DNA from: JAGWBG01 sp034421095
GTDB taxonomy: Bacteria; Chloroflexota; Dehalococcoidia; Lucifugimonadales; JAGWBF01
DNA length: 64,000 bases
Assembly (NCBI GenBank): GCA_034421095.1
Contig: DAOUKR010000025.1
Coordinates: 186,001 to 250,000 of the forward strand
Direction: 5' to 3'
Positions 33,849 through 42,127 of this stretch are shown one piece after another. The notes beneath the pieces are model-generated. The model did no database searches and was not told where the DNA came from. It saw only the letters and a program-made list of their open reading frames with translations. Position numbers and translations under genes: made by a program. Position 1 is the stretch's first letter. The number at the start of each line of letters is the position of its first letter.

Positions 33849-34216
33849 TGACGGTATGTCGTGGCGTCCGGGGTGCTACTACTGCCGAGGAAAATACCAA
33901 GGAATCCATCTTCGCCGCTACCAGGGAGCTTTTTGAGAAGATTGTGGAGGCCAACCATATTCAGGAGCACCAGATAGCAGCGACCTTCTTCACAACCACT
34001 CAGGACCTCAACGCCACCTTTCCGGCCACGGCCATCCGGGAGGCAGGATGGGAGCATACGGCGTTCCTCTGTGGACATGAAATGGCGGTGCCCAATAGCT
34101 TGCCCATGTGCATCCGTATACTTATACTGGTGAATACTGACAAAGAACCCGAGGAGTTGGTAAATATATATCTCAAAGGTGCTGTGAACCTGAGAGCGGG
34201 GTGGGGGATTCCATGA
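33848..34216 (+). CDS. aroH: Chorismate mutase, AroH class
   Basis: A 122-residue monofunctional chorismate mutase of the trimeric Bacillus type, converting chorismate to prephenate. The family signatures are CRGVRGATTAEEN near the N-terminus, FTTTQDLNATFPATAIRE, CGHEMAVPNSLPMCIRILI (active-site glutamate and arginine) and NIYLKGAVNLR at the end. The ATG overlaps the trpA stop by one base. Chorismate mutase diverts chorismate to phenylalanine and tyrosine, so this operon spans both branches. Confidence 0.95.
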   Translation: MTVCRGVRGATTAEENTKESIFAATRELFEKIVEANHIQEHQIAATFFTTTQDLNATFPATAIREAGWEHTAFLCGHEMAVPNSLPMCIRILILVNTDKEPEELVNIYLKGAVNLRAGWGIP

Positions 34217-34338
34217 TGTTTGTCAACAGAAGGCTTGGGAACTCTCTGTGCGCGTATCTCCAGCCTCCGGGCCTATGGTTCCTGGCCTGGGAGGCGCAAC
34301 CGATTATATGTACAAATCTACCTGAAATTCGGCATTAG
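34213..34338 (+). CDS. Possible small aromatic-rich peptide between aroH and aroF
   Basis: An ATG overlapping the aroH stop (ATGA) opens a 41-codon frame ending in TAG at 34336-34338. The peptide starts MMFVNRRLGN and has a middle stretch YLQPPGLWFLAWEAQ, which contains one tyrosine, two tryptophans and one phenylalanine within 12 residues. The frame lies entirely between aroH and aroF. An imperfect GC-rich hairpin (GCCTCC with GGAGGC) overlaps the aromatic codons. It could be a leader peptide that senses charged aromatic tRNAs, or simply chance. Confidence 0.3.
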   Translation: MMFVNRRLGNSLCAYLQPPGLWFLAWEAQPIICTNLPEIRH

Positions 34339-34355
34339 AGGAAGGAAAACGGGAC

Positions 34356-35384
34356 ATGATCGTAGTAATGAGAAAAGACAGCACTCAGGACCAACTGGAA
34401 GGGGTTACGGCACGCATAGAGAGCCACGGCTTGGAGGTACATCTGTCCGTGGGAGTGGAGCGCACGGTGGTGGGCGTGCTGGGCCAGATTTTCATAGAGC
34501 TCAAGGACGAGTTGGAGTCACTGCCAGGCGTTCTCGAAGTCATACTCATCTCCAAGCCTTACAAGCTCTGCAGCAGGGAGTTCAAGAACGAAGACACCGT
34601 CATCAAAGTGGGGGACGCCCACATTGGGGGCGACGAACTCGTGGTCATGGCCGGGCCTTGCGCCGTGGAGGATGAGGAACAGATGCTATCGGCGGCTCAC
34701 GCAGTAAAGATGGCGGGGGCTAAGATTCTGCGGGGTGGCGCTTTCAAGCCTCGGTCGTCCCCCTACAGCTTCCGGGGCATGGGGGTAGAGGGCCTGCGAC
34801 TCCTGGCCAAGGCCAGAGAAGAGACTGGGCTCCCCATCGTTACCGAGGTGATGTCGCCGGAGGACGTGGGAATGGTGGACGCCTACGCCGATATTCTTCA
34901 AATCGGCACACGTAACTCTCAGAACTTCAACCTTCTTGATGAGGTGGGGAAGATCAGAAAGCCGGTGCTGCTTAAACGGGGCTTCTCCGCCACCTACGAG
35001 GAGTGGCTTCTGGCCGCGGAATACATTCTTGCCGGCGGCAACGAGCAGGTGATTCTCTGCGAACGGGGCATAAGGACCTTTGAGACCGGGACTCGCTTCA
35101 CGATAGACCTGTCCGCCATTCCGATGATTAAGAGCCTCAGTCATCTGCCGGTTATCGCAGACCCCAGCCACAGCACGGGTCGCGCCCATCTGGTAACGCC
35201 GATGACCCTGGCAGCTGTTGCAGCAGGCGCTCACGGCATCATAGTGGACGTGCATCCCAACCCGGCGGTAGCCAAGTGCGACGGCGCCCAGGCCCTCACC
35301 TTCGATACCTTCGCGGACATGATGACCCGGGCAAAGGCGGTGGCCCAATCGGTGGGCAAGGTGCCCGCCGGAACCACCGTGTAA
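34356..35384 (+). CDS. aroF: 3-deoxy-7-phosphoheptulonate synthase (DAHP synthase)
   Basis: A 342-residue type I beta DAHP synthase that condenses phosphoenolpyruvate and erythrose-4-phosphate, the first step to chorismate. Residues 1-70 form the ferredoxin-like regulatory domain found in Thermotoga-type enzymes (MIVVMRKDSTQDQLEGVTARIESHG). The barrel carries VMAGPCAVEDEEQ, AFKPRSSPYSFRGMG, GTRNSQNFNLLDEVG, LLKRGFSATYEEWL and IADPSHSTGRAHLV. The N-terminal domain allows feedback control by tyrosine or phenylalanine in relatives. AAGGA lies before ATG 34356. It completes a trpA-aroH-aroF set. Confidence 0.94.
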   Translation: MIVVMRKDSTQDQLEGVTARIESHGLEVHLSVGVERTVVGVLGQIFIELKDELESLPGVLEVILISKPYKLCSREFKNEDTVIKVGDAHIGGDELVVMAGPCAVEDEEQMLSAAHAVKMAGAKILRGGAFKPRSSPYSFRGMGVEGLRLLAKAREETGLPIVTEVMSPEDVGMVDAYADILQIGTRNSQNFNLLDEVGKIRKPVLLKRGFSATYEEWLLAAEYILAGGNEQVILCERGIRTFETGTRFTIDLSAIPMIKSLSHLPVIADPSHSTGRAHLVTPMTLAAVAAGAHGIIVDVHPNPAVAKCDGAQALTFDTFADMMTRAKAVAQSVGKVPAGTTV

Positions 35385-35411
35385 ATACGCTACGAGAGTA
35401 TGACCACACAG

Positions 35412-36572
35412 CTACCCCCGGAACTGTCGGAAAAAGGCTCGCAGGTCCTCGGCTAGCAGTTGCGGCTCCTCCCAGGCGGGGAAATGCCCGCCCCTGGGCA
35501 GTTCAGTCCAACGCTGCACGTTGAAGCTGCGCTCGCCCCACTCCCTGGGAGCGTGGGTCTGGTCCTGTGCCAGGATGGCCACGGCAGTGGGCACCTGGAC
35601 CCGCTCTCCTTGCTTCAAGTCCCAGGGGCTTTGGGCGGTCTCGTAGTAGAGGCGGCATGATGCACCAATATTCTGGGCGGCCCAGAATATGGTAACGTTT
35701 GTGAGCACCTCGTCCCAGGTGTAGCGGCGCCGCTTCTCCTCATCGCTCTCTCCCTTGGCCCAGGTGCGGATTCTGTCCACAATCCAGGCGGCCAGGCCCA
35801 CCGGGGAGTCGTTCAGGCCGTAGGAGAGGGTCTGGGGCTTGGTACGCTGGAGATGGTTGTAGCCGCCTTCATCCCGCTGCCACTCATCCCTCTCTTCTAT
35901 GAAAGCTCGCTCTCTGTCGGAAAGCTCCCGGGATCCCGGTCCAAGGTACGGTTGAGGGCCGCTGGCCGATGTCATGTGGATACCCATCACCTGCTCCGGG
36001 AAGTTATAGCCGATGTGCGCCGTCACGCTGGCCCCCCAATCGCTGCCATAGGCGCAGAAACGCCGATAGCCCAACCCCTCGGTCATAATCTGCGTCCAGA
36101 GGTGAGCTATCCGTGAGTGGTTCACGCCCCGCTGTGTGGGCGAGTCCGAGAACCCATAGCCGGGCAGGGACGGGACCACCACGTCGAAGGAGTCTGCCGG
36201 GTCACCACCGTGACTCCCCGGGTCGGTGAGCAGGGGTATGATATTTAGCTCCTCAAGAAACAGGCCGGGCCATCCGTGAGTGACGACTATGGGCAACGGG
36301 TCCGGCCCCTTGCCCCGCTCATGGATGAAATGGATGCCCAGCCCGTCTGCGTCTGCCCTGAAGTGGGAGAAGGCATTGAGGGCTTCCTCCTGGGCACGCC
36401 AATCGAAACCCGTCCTCCAGTATTCCGCAATCTCCCTCATATAGGCCATGTTGGCGCCGTATTCCCATCCCGTGCCGGGAATCTCGTCAGGCCAACGGGT
36501 GCGGGCCAAGCGGTATCGCAGGTCTTCGAGGACATCTTCGGGAACATGTATTTTGAAGGGTCTCACATCCAT
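35412..36572 (-). CDS. Epoxide hydrolase (EHN plus alpha/beta hydrolase)
   Basis: A 386-residue protein of the microsomal-type epoxide hydrolase family. Residues 1-95 are the epoxide hydrolase N-terminal domain (DVRPFKIHVPEDVLEDLRYRLARTRWPDE). The alpha/beta fold carries the oxyanion motif HGWPG (99-103) and the nucleophile aspartate D178 in YGSDWGA. The catalytic histidine is in LPRGGHFPAWEEP near the C-terminus. The family opens epoxides to diols in xenobiotic or terpenoid breakdown. The start is ATG 36572 with AGGAGG just upstream. It converges with aroF, 27 nt apart. Confidence 0.88.
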   Translation of the reverse strand: MDVRPFKIHVPEDVLEDLRYRLARTRWPDEIPGTGWEYGANMAYMREIAEYWRTGFDWRAQEEALNAFSHFRADADGLGIHFIHERGKGPDPLPIVVTHGWPGLFLEELNIIPLLTDPGSHGGDPADSFDVVVPSLPGYGFSDSPTQRGVNHSRIAHLWTQIMTEGLGYRRFCAYGSDWGASVTAHIGYNFPEQVMGIHMTSASGPQPYLGPGSRELSDRERAFIEERDEWQRDEGGYNHLQRTKPQTLSYGLNDSPVGLAAWIVDRIRTWAKGESDEEKRRRYTWDEVLTNVTIFWAAQNIGASCRLYYETAQSPWDLKQGERVQVPTAVAILAQDQTHAPREWGERSFNVQRWTELPRGGHFPAWEEPQLLAEDLRAFFRQFRG

Positions 36573-36709
36573 TCCGGGTTCCTCCTGTAGGATGATATGT
36601 CTCGGAAAGCCGGGTGCAGTCTCACGTCCAACGAGTCGGGAGGCAGGGTCTCAGGCACATCTTGAACCACCAATAGTTTACCAGAGGAGGGCGCTCATGG
36701 GACACCTTA

Positions 36710-36738
36710 TTGAACTTCCTTGTGCGCGCCTATAGAAT
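36710..36738 (+). promoter_or_regulatory. Promoter of the 3-hydroxyisobutyrate-dehydrogenase-like gene
   Basis: TTGAAC (36710-36715), 17 nt, TAGAAT (36733-36738). The start near 36745 gives a short leader of about 27 nt, with AGGGGG before ATG 36772. Confidence 0.5.
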
Positions 36739-36771
36739 AACTCCAGCCTACATGAAGGGGGAATAGTCGGT

Positions 36772-37677
36772 ATGGAGAAGGTAGGGTTTATCGGGATTGG
36801 TACGATGGGCACCGAAATGGCGGATAATATCCAGAAGACCGGGTATCCGATGGTGGTCTACGATGTCCGTGAAGAGGCCACCAGGGGACTCCTGGAGGGC
36901 GGGGCGCGTCTTGCCAGCTCTCCGGCGGAGGTGGCAGACCTCAGCGACGTGGTCTTTACCTCCGTGCCAGGGCCAAAGGAAGTGGAGGATGCGGCCACCG
37001 GTCCAGGAGGGATCCTGGAAGGCATCAAGGAGGGCGGGATTTACCTTGACCTGTCCACGGTCGGCCCTGCCCTCACCCGCCGCCTTGAGCCGATGTTCCG
37101 ACAGAAGGGTGCCTACATGCTGGATGCCCCGGTTCTGAACGGCCCAGCGGGGCCGGGCAAGAAGGAGGGGTTCACGGTCCTGGTGGGCGGTGACCGGGAG
37201 ATTTATGAGCGCGTCCTTCCCATTCTTGAGTCCTTCGCCGACCATCCCATGTACTGCGGCGCTCTGGGAATGGGCCTGGCCTGCAAGCTGGTGAACAACA
37301 TGATGGCCTTCGGAATGGGCCAGATTATCGCCGAGGCATTGACCCTGGGCATCAAGGCGGGAGTGGACCTCGATACCCTCATGGAATCGGGCAGCGGCGG
37401 AGTCTTCGGGTCGAGGCGCAGGGGTCTTGAGCGCACCGTGTTCAGCGGCGATTTCGACACTCCCAGCTTCACCCTTGCCCTCGCTCTAAAGGATGTCTCA
37501 TTGGCTAACGAGATGGCCCGGGACGTCAAGGTCCCCATGCCGATGACGAACCTGGCGGAGCAGCTGTTGATTCAGTGCATGAACCGGGGCTGGGAGGGCA
37601 AGGACTTTACCGTTGCCTTCCGCCTGCAGGAGGAGGCCGCAGGGGTGGAGGTGCGCGACCCCAGATTGCAGCAGTAG
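36772..37677 (+). CDS. 3-hydroxyisobutyrate dehydrogenase family oxidoreductase
   Basis: A 301-residue NAD(P)-dependent beta-hydroxyacid dehydrogenase. The cofactor motif is GFIGIGTMG (5-13). The catalytic lysine is K172 in CKLVNNMM. The family pattern APVSGG in the substrate pocket is changed here to APVLNGPAGPGKKEG, which suggests a different substrate from 3-hydroxyisobutyrate. The second domain is all-helical. Members also reduce tartronate semialdehyde or glyoxylate, so the pathway is uncertain. Confidence 0.85.
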   Translation: MEKVGFIGIGTMGTEMADNIQKTGYPMVVYDVREEATRGLLEGGARLASSPAEVADLSDVVFTSVPGPKEVEDAATGPGGILEGIKEGGIYLDLSTVGPALTRRLEPMFRQKGAYMLDAPVLNGPAGPGKKEGFTVLVGGDREIYERVLPILESFADHPMYCGALGMGLACKLVNNMMAFGMGQIIAEALTLGIKAGVDLDTLMESGSGGVFGSRRRGLERTVFSGDFDTPSFTLALALKDVSLANEMARDVKVPMPMTNLAEQLLIQCMNRGWEGKDFTVAFRLQEEAAGVEVRDPRLQQ

Positions 37678-37697
37678 GGGCGTATGGGTGCCCTCGG

Positions 37698-37732
37698 AGT
37701 CCCTTCTCCCCTTGCAGGAGAAGGGACTTTTT
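37698..37732 (+). terminator. Intrinsic terminator, also a member of a small repeat family
   Basis: The arms AGTCCCTTCTCC and GGAGAAGGGACT pair perfectly, with a 7-nt loop and a run of five T at 37728-37732. It ends the dehydrogenase transcript. The 3' part with GGGACTTTTT and a GAGA-G-CTTA continuation recurs at 38826-38852. Confidence 0.75.
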
Positions 37733-37798
37733 CGAGACGCCTTAGTATACTCCCCGGACCTTCCGAAAGCGTGGACCCGCCCGCCGGTGGTCGTCCTC

Positions 37799-38557
37799 CT
37801 AGCGGGTAGCTCCCGCCGGTTGATGCGCCTTAAGAAAATCGCGCACCTGCTGTATCGTCTTTCTGAACAGCTCCTGGTCTTCCTTCCAGGGATATGCGGT
37901 CACCTCGGCCTTGGGCGCCAACTCCACCAGGTCCATGGCGGCCTCCAAGGAGTGCGCTGGCGTGTCGTCGGGCATGACTAGCAGCGGCGTCTGGCACGAG
38001 CGCGCGAAGTCCCGCGAGACGCTGTACATGAAGTCCGGCTGGACGCGGTAGAGGTTGTGCAGGTACTGTTCGACGATTTCCATAGTCACGTCAGGCCGTT
38101 GGGCGCATAGCTCCGGGCCCCAGGCATCGCGGCCGGAGTCGTACATGGCGTCCGGCGTCTTGCTGGCATGACCAACCGGCTGACAGAGCACCGCCGCCAG
38201 GACTCGCTCCGGCGCCCGTTCAATCAGTTTCATGGCAAACGGGCCACCGATGCAGTAGCCCATGAAGAAGAACTCCCGTATGCCCAGATGGTCCATCAAC
38301 CCCAGTTGGTCGTCGGCGAAGGCTCCCCACGGGTCGTTGACCTGCACCGGCCCGGTGGACTCCCCGCCAATGGCGTTCCGCTGGTCCATGGTGATGCATC
38401 GGAAGTCGTCCTTGAACACCTCCATCGCGTTGAACACCTGTCTGGGCCAGCCGCTCATTATGGAGTTCAGCCCGCCGCCGGGCGTCGCCAAGAGTGGGAA
38501 ACCGGACCCAACCTCCTCGTAGTGAATGGTTACATCGCCTCTGGTATAGTGCGGCAT
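37799..38557 (-). CDS. Alpha/beta hydrolase with a cysteine nucleophile
   Basis: A 252-residue alpha/beta hydrolase. The nucleophile elbow is MGYCIGGPF with cysteine C102 in place of the usual serine. A glycine-rich oxyanion region ATPGGGLNSIMSGW and the acid residue in LLVMPDDTPAHS are visible. The expected C-terminal catalytic histidine is not clear, because the matching segment reads YPWKEDQELF. GGAGAAGCTGAA precedes ATG 38557. A cysteine nucleophile occurs in dienelactone hydrolases, so it may hydrolyse activated esters or lactones, or be inactive. Confidence 0.72.
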   Translation of the reverse strand: MPHYTRGDVTIHYEEVGSGFPLLATPGGGLNSIMSGWPRQVFNAMEVFKDDFRCITMDQRNAIGGESTGPVQVNDPWGAFADDQLGLMDHLGIREFFFMGYCIGGPFAMKLIERAPERVLAAVLCQPVGHASKTPDAMYDSGRDAWGPELCAQRPDVTMEIVEQYLHNLYRVQPDFMYSVSRDFARSCQTPLLVMPDDTPAHSLEAAMDLVELAPKAEVTAYPWKEDQELFRKTIQQVRDFLKAHQPAGATR

Positions 38558-38735
38558 TTCAGCTTCTCCTTTTCCATTGACCCAAGGGCCAGCTATTTCA
38601 GCCAATTGTAACTTGGGAAACCGGCTTGTCAAGTGAGGCCTCGCCGTCACTGGGCCCTTCATTGACACGTGAATGAATATTCAAACCACCCCGTAATTCC
38701 GCCAACCATCACCTAATTCCGTCAACCATCTTGTC

Positions 38736-38755
38736 ATTCCGGCAGAAGCCGGAAT
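38736..38755. repeat. Palindromic repeat copy (ATTCCGGC type)
   Basis: ATTCCGGC-agaa-GCCGGAAT is a perfect 8-bp inverted repeat with a GTC before it and CTACGG after it. It is the simplest copy of the dispersed nested-palindrome family described at 45557-45645. Confidence 0.6.
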
Positions 38756-38777
38756 CTACGGCCTTGCATGAAGCCGG

Positions 38778-38852
38778 GACACCCTCACCCTAGCCCTTCC
38801 TGCCCACCGAGGTGGGTCCCGCAAAGGGGAGAGGGGACTTTTTAGAGATGGC
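38778..38852. repeat. Repeat of the CCTCACC/GGGGAGAGGGGACTTTTT type
   Basis: It contains CCCTCACCCTAGCCC, an inner CCCACCGAGGTGGG hairpin and GGGGAGAGGGGACTTTTT followed by AGAGATGGCTTAA. Its right end matches the terminator at 37717-37745 and the inverted copy at 54436-54530. The gap 38558-38852 holds only this and the ATTCCGGC copy. Confidence 0.5.
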
Positions 38853-39680
38853 TTAAAGCGCCATGTATTCAGAGGCCGTCCCGCCCGCCGCCGTCGAGCT
38901 TCCGGCGTCCACAGGAAGGAGTGCACCCGTAATCCAGCGAGCCTCGTCGCTGGCCAGGAACAGGGCTGCCCAGGCAATGTCCCAACCGGTGCCCACCGTT
39001 CCCAGGGGGCTGGAACGCACCGATGCCGACCCCTCATCGTTGGCAAGCATGGGTGTGTTGATGCCGCCTGGGGCGATGCAGTTCACCCGCACCATGTCCC
39101 TGCCGTGCTGAGACGCCATCATGGTGGTCAGGCCGATGACGCTGGACTTGGACGTATTGTAGGAGATGCGGGAGTTCAGGTTGCCCCGTATTCCGCCCGT
39201 GGATGAGATATTGACGATGGCCCCGCCGCCGCTCTCAATCATCTTGGGTATGGCGTACTTGCTGACCAGCATCATGCCCTTCAGGTTTACGTCCATCACC
39301 CGGTCCCATATCTCCTCCGTCACGTCCACCACCGATGCGTGGGGCACCCCCGGGCCTTCCGGGATAAAAATGCCGGCGTTGTTAATCAGGACATGCAGCC
39401 CTCCGTAGCGCTCCACGGCGGCTTCCGCCACTCCCTGGCAGTCCTGGGCTCTGGTAACGTCGGCCTCGAACACCGACGCCTCACCCCCCTCCTCCCGGAT
39501 GGCGGCAACTGTGGCCTCGGCGTTCTGAAGCACTCGGTCCACCACCAGTACCTTTGCGCCTTCCCTGGCAAAGAGGATGGACATGGCCTTGCCCGTGCCG
39601 ATGCGAGGTCCCGACTCCCTTTCTCCCCCACCGGTCACGATGGCTACCTTGCCCGCTAGTCTCGGTGTTCTCTGCTGCAT
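38853..39680 (-). CDS. Short-chain dehydrogenase/reductase
   Basis: A 275-residue classical SDR. The cofactor loop is longer than usual (TGGGERESGPRIGTG at 16-30), NNAG is at 100-103, and the catalytic residues are intact: S160 in NISSTGG, Y174 and K178 in SYNTSK. It ends with GALLPVDAGSS. The family oxidises or reduces diverse alcohols and ketones; the long cofactor loop is shared by a subgroup of bacterial SDRs of unknown substrate. The start is ATG 39680. Confidence 0.86.
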   Translation of the reverse strand: MQQRTPRLAGKVAIVTGGGERESGPRIGTGKAMSILFAREGAKVLVVDRVLQNAEATVAAIREEGGEASVFEADVTRAQDCQGVAEAAVERYGGLHVLINNAGIFIPEGPGVPHASVVDVTEEIWDRVMDVNLKGMMLVSKYAIPKMIESGGGAIVNISSTGGIRGNLNSRISYNTSKSSVIGLTTMMASQHGRDMVRVNCIAPGGINTPMLANDEGSASVRSSPLGTVGTGWDIAWAALFLASDEARWITGALLPVDAGSSTAAGGTASEYMAL

Positions 39681-39767
39681 GATGTCTCCCTTCGAGTTGT
39701 ATATCGAGTGGGATAAGTCCGAGTGTAAACCCGGCCCTGGGCGACAGCTAAAAGGCCGAGGGGCTGC

Positions 39768-40190
39768 TCAGGTCCCTTGCCTTGGCCGTTTGACGAAAAT
39801 GATGCCGTCCTGTCCCACGTACCTGTCTCGATAGTCCTCGAAAAGCTTCAGCCTCTCGGGCTGAAACTCCGTGCGCTTCTCGTTGTCGTCCAGGTAGGGA
39901 TTGGGGAAGTAGACTCTCAGCAAGGTTTCCTCTTTGGCATCTGAGAACCGGACGTAGTACAGGAAGGGAACAAAACCGTGGTCTTCCGCCTCCACGAATT
40001 GGACACCCGCCACGAGGTCCAGCTTCATGTGGAGGTGCCAGCTATCGGCCTCCACCGTGACGTAGCCATCCCTTACCGTGGCTTCCATTTCGTCATTGCC
40101 TGTATTCTCGGTCACCACCCCACCACCACCAATCACCCAGAGCATCCGGTCAGCACTCGCCAGGTCTCGAATAAGAATCTCCAGTTCCAC
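39768..40190 (-). CDS. Hypothetical protein, possibly HutX/ChuX-like
   Basis: A 140-residue protein with an N-terminal segment containing VIGGGGVVTENTGND and a beta-rich middle, VTVEADSWHLHMKLDLVAGVQFVEAEDHG. The WHLHM segment with surrounding beta-strands is vaguely like heme-utilisation proteins of the HutX/ChuX fold, but I cannot support that firmly. The C-terminal part (NPYLDDNEKRTEF) is charged. No clear partner gene is adjacent. It lies between two repeat-containing spacers. Confidence 0.6.
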   Translation of the reverse strand: MELEILIRDLASADRMLWVIGGGGVVTENTGNDEMEATVRDGYVTVEADSWHLHMKLDLVAGVQFVEAEDHGFVPFLYYVRFSDAKEETLLRVYFPNPYLDDNEKRTEFQPERLKLFEDYRDRYVGQDGIIFVKRPRQGT

Positions 40191-40294
40191 AACTCACCTC
40201 ATAATTTCTGATACGTGAACGATGTGCTGAGTCCCGGTTGTTTCCTCATCATCACACCTACACTTCCTGCGTCACCCCCGCGCTTTCTCTGTCA

Positions 40295-40312
40295 CCCCCG
40301 CGAAACCGGGGG
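40295..40312. repeat. GC-rich palindrome in intergenic spacer
   Basis: CCCCCG-cgaaac-CGGGGG sits after a GTCA, next to a second incomplete copy beginning GTCACCCCCGCG at 40271. This is another variant of the dispersed nested-palindrome class. A further palindrome, CCATGCTTcAAGCATGG (about 40367-40383), precedes the 3' end of the exonuclease-family gene. Confidence 0.5.
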
Positions 40313-40386
40313 CTTACAGGCGGTGAATTCCCGCGCTGCCATCCCCTGTGTCCCACACCATCGACTGCCATGCTTCAAGCATGGCG

Positions 40387-41205
40387 CTATGAGACCTCAA
40401 TCTCCAGGCGGCAGTGGTCGCTGGGTCCCCACTGCTCCGGCTCGTTGATTGCACACACGCTCACGGAATCGGCCAACCCCTTGGACGCGAAGACGAAGTC
40501 CAGCTGGCGCGTTGCGGCCGCAGGGGTCTTCTGTCCGGTCGAGTAGTACGTGGGGACATTCATGCTGCCCTGGGGAAGCTCATCCGGCCATGGGTCCGCC
40601 TGACGCCCATGGGGGTACTGGGGACCTACAAAAAGCAGCCCCAGCGCCTCCATCCTGTCGAACACCGTCCCGTAACGTGAGGCCCAGTATTCACTGCCGT
40701 ATTCTCCATACCCATAGAGAATGTTGAGGTCTCCGGCGGCCAGGATGCGATGACCATCCTGGCTCCCGATGAGCACTGAAAGGTCGGAGATGATGCGGTG
40801 GGCCGAGGCATCCGAGACAATCCAACTACCGCCCGCCGAGGTATGGGGTTTCTCCCAAAGGGAGTACATTGAGACAACCAGCAAGGGACCAATATCGGGG
40901 GCCGTCACGACCGCGGCTGTCAGTGTGCCCGGACGGCTTACTGCGAGTTCTCCCCGCTCAGCGTCTACGAGGGACTTCGCCTCAATCCACTCCACCTCGA
41001 CGCAACCCGACAGTTTTGCGATGGCCGTCCGGCGTTGCCATAGCCATCCGGCGGTACTCCAGGGGGCGGGATTTACTTCAACTCGCTCGGCTATGTCCGG
41101 CGGCGGTGCACCGGCCTCTTGCAGTAAAGCTACGTCCGCCTTCATGCCGACCAGGACACGCCAAGGCTCAGTAGAGCCGGCTATGTTCCATGAGACTATC
41201 TTCAC
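40387..41205 (-). CDS. Endonuclease/exonuclease/phosphatase family protein
   Basis: A 272-residue EEP-fold protein. Metal and catalytic motifs are in the family order: KIVSWNIAG at the start, ALLQE, then ILAAGDLNILYG, RQLDFVFASKGL and WGPSDHCRLE at the end. The family includes exonuclease III, sphingomyelinase and inositol phosphatases; no motif fixes the substrate. I chose GTG 41205, which overlaps the upstream hydrolase stop as GTGA and has AAAGGAG upstream. An ATG at 41295 would run far into the neighbour and give a non-family N-terminus. Confidence 0.78.
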   Translation of the reverse strand: MKIVSWNIAGSTEPWRVLVGMKADVALLQEAGAPPPDIAERVEVNPAPWSTAGWLWQRRTAIAKLSGCVEVEWIEAKSLVDAERGELAVSRPGTLTAAVVTAPDIGPLLVVSMYSLWEKPHTSAGGSWIVSDASAHRIISDLSVLIGSQDGHRILAAGDLNILYGYGEYGSEYWASRYGTVFDRMEALGLLFVGPQYPHGRQADPWPDELPQGSMNVPTYYSTGQKTPAAATRQLDFVFASKGLADSVSVCAINEPEQWGPSDHCRLEIEVS

Positions 41206-42059
41206 GAACCTAAGAACTCCTTTACCACCCTGACAAGCTCGCTGGGGTTTTCCAGCTGGGGCAGGTGGCCCGACTTTATCTCCACCAGATTGCAATTGGG
41301 TATGGTATCCCGTGTCCTGTGGGCCACTTCAGGCGATAGGATGTCGCTGAGGGTGCCACGTATCAACAGTGTGGGACACTGAATCCTTGACAGCATGTCC
41401 CATGCCGACCTCCAGACTGGCTGCCCTTCGGAAGCTGACTGCTGTCGCTGACCTATCAGCTTGCGGTCAATTGTCGAAGCCAGCTGTCCGTTGATAAGCC
41501 TCTGAAAGCTGGTCTTGAGGACAATATCCATCGCCTCACTGCCTATTCTCGCGAACCTGTCGAACTGTCTCAGCCAGGCCTCGGCTTCCGCAAAAGAATT
41601 GAATACTTCGGGACGGTCCGTCACAGGGTCTCCCTTGGGAAATCGGACGCTGACCTCGGCACCAATGTCAACCAGTATCAGGCGTTCCACCTGTTCGGGA
41701 TAAGTCCCCGCATAGGACATCCCGATCCTACCGCCCATGGACTGCCCTATGTAAAACAACTTGTCCATGCCAAGCCGGGTCGTAAGTTCGCGGAAGTCCT
41801 GTACATAGTCCTGGTCGTAGTCGTATTTACCCTCGGTCGAATATTCGCTCTTGCCTCTACCTCTGGCAGTAACCGCGACCACGTGGAAGGTATCACGAAG
41901 CGCGGGAGCGACAAGGTTCCAGAAATAGGCGTTGGCTACTCCGCCGTGGGCAAGGAATAGGTGGGGGAGGTGGGGGTTGCCCCAATCTGTGTAGTGAATG
42001 CGGAGCCCGTTGACCTTCACTTTGTGGTCGGTGTAGGGCAGTCTCTCCTTGACTGGCAC
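41202..42059 (-). CDS. Alpha/beta hydrolase
   Basis: A 285-residue alpha/beta-hydrolase fold protein with the full triad: S in GQSMGG, D in GTLSDILSPE and H in KSGHLPQLENP. The oxyanion strand is LFLAHGGVANAYFWNL. This pattern fits the epoxide hydrolase/haloalkane/meta-cleavage-product hydrolase branch, but the serine nucleophile points to an esterase- or C-C hydrolase-type reaction. Its stop codon overlaps the start of the EEP gene, so the two are translationally coupled. Confidence 0.85.
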   Translation of the reverse strand: MPVKERLPYTDHKVKVNGLRIHYTDWGNPHLPHLFLAHGGVANAYFWNLVAPALRDTFHVVAVTARGRGKSEYSTEGKYDYDQDYVQDFRELTTRLGMDKLFYIGQSMGGRIGMSYAGTYPEQVERLILVDIGAEVSVRFPKGDPVTDRPEVFNSFAEAEAWLRQFDRFARIGSEAMDIVLKTSFQRLINGQLASTIDRKLIGQRQQSASEGQPVWRSAWDMLSRIQCPTLLIRGTLSDILSPEVAHRTRDTIPNCNLVEIKSGHLPQLENPSELVRVVKEFLGS

Positions 42060-42127
42060 GGCTGGCCTCCTGGCTTTTGAATTGGGTACTACTATCCCGG
42101 ACGTCGCTGCATCATAATCCCACCTGA

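Noticed and set aside
40271..40325. A CRISPR array
   Set aside because: Only two GTCACCCCCGCG units occur and the spacing is irregular; the sequence is palindromic repeat, not repeat-spacer.
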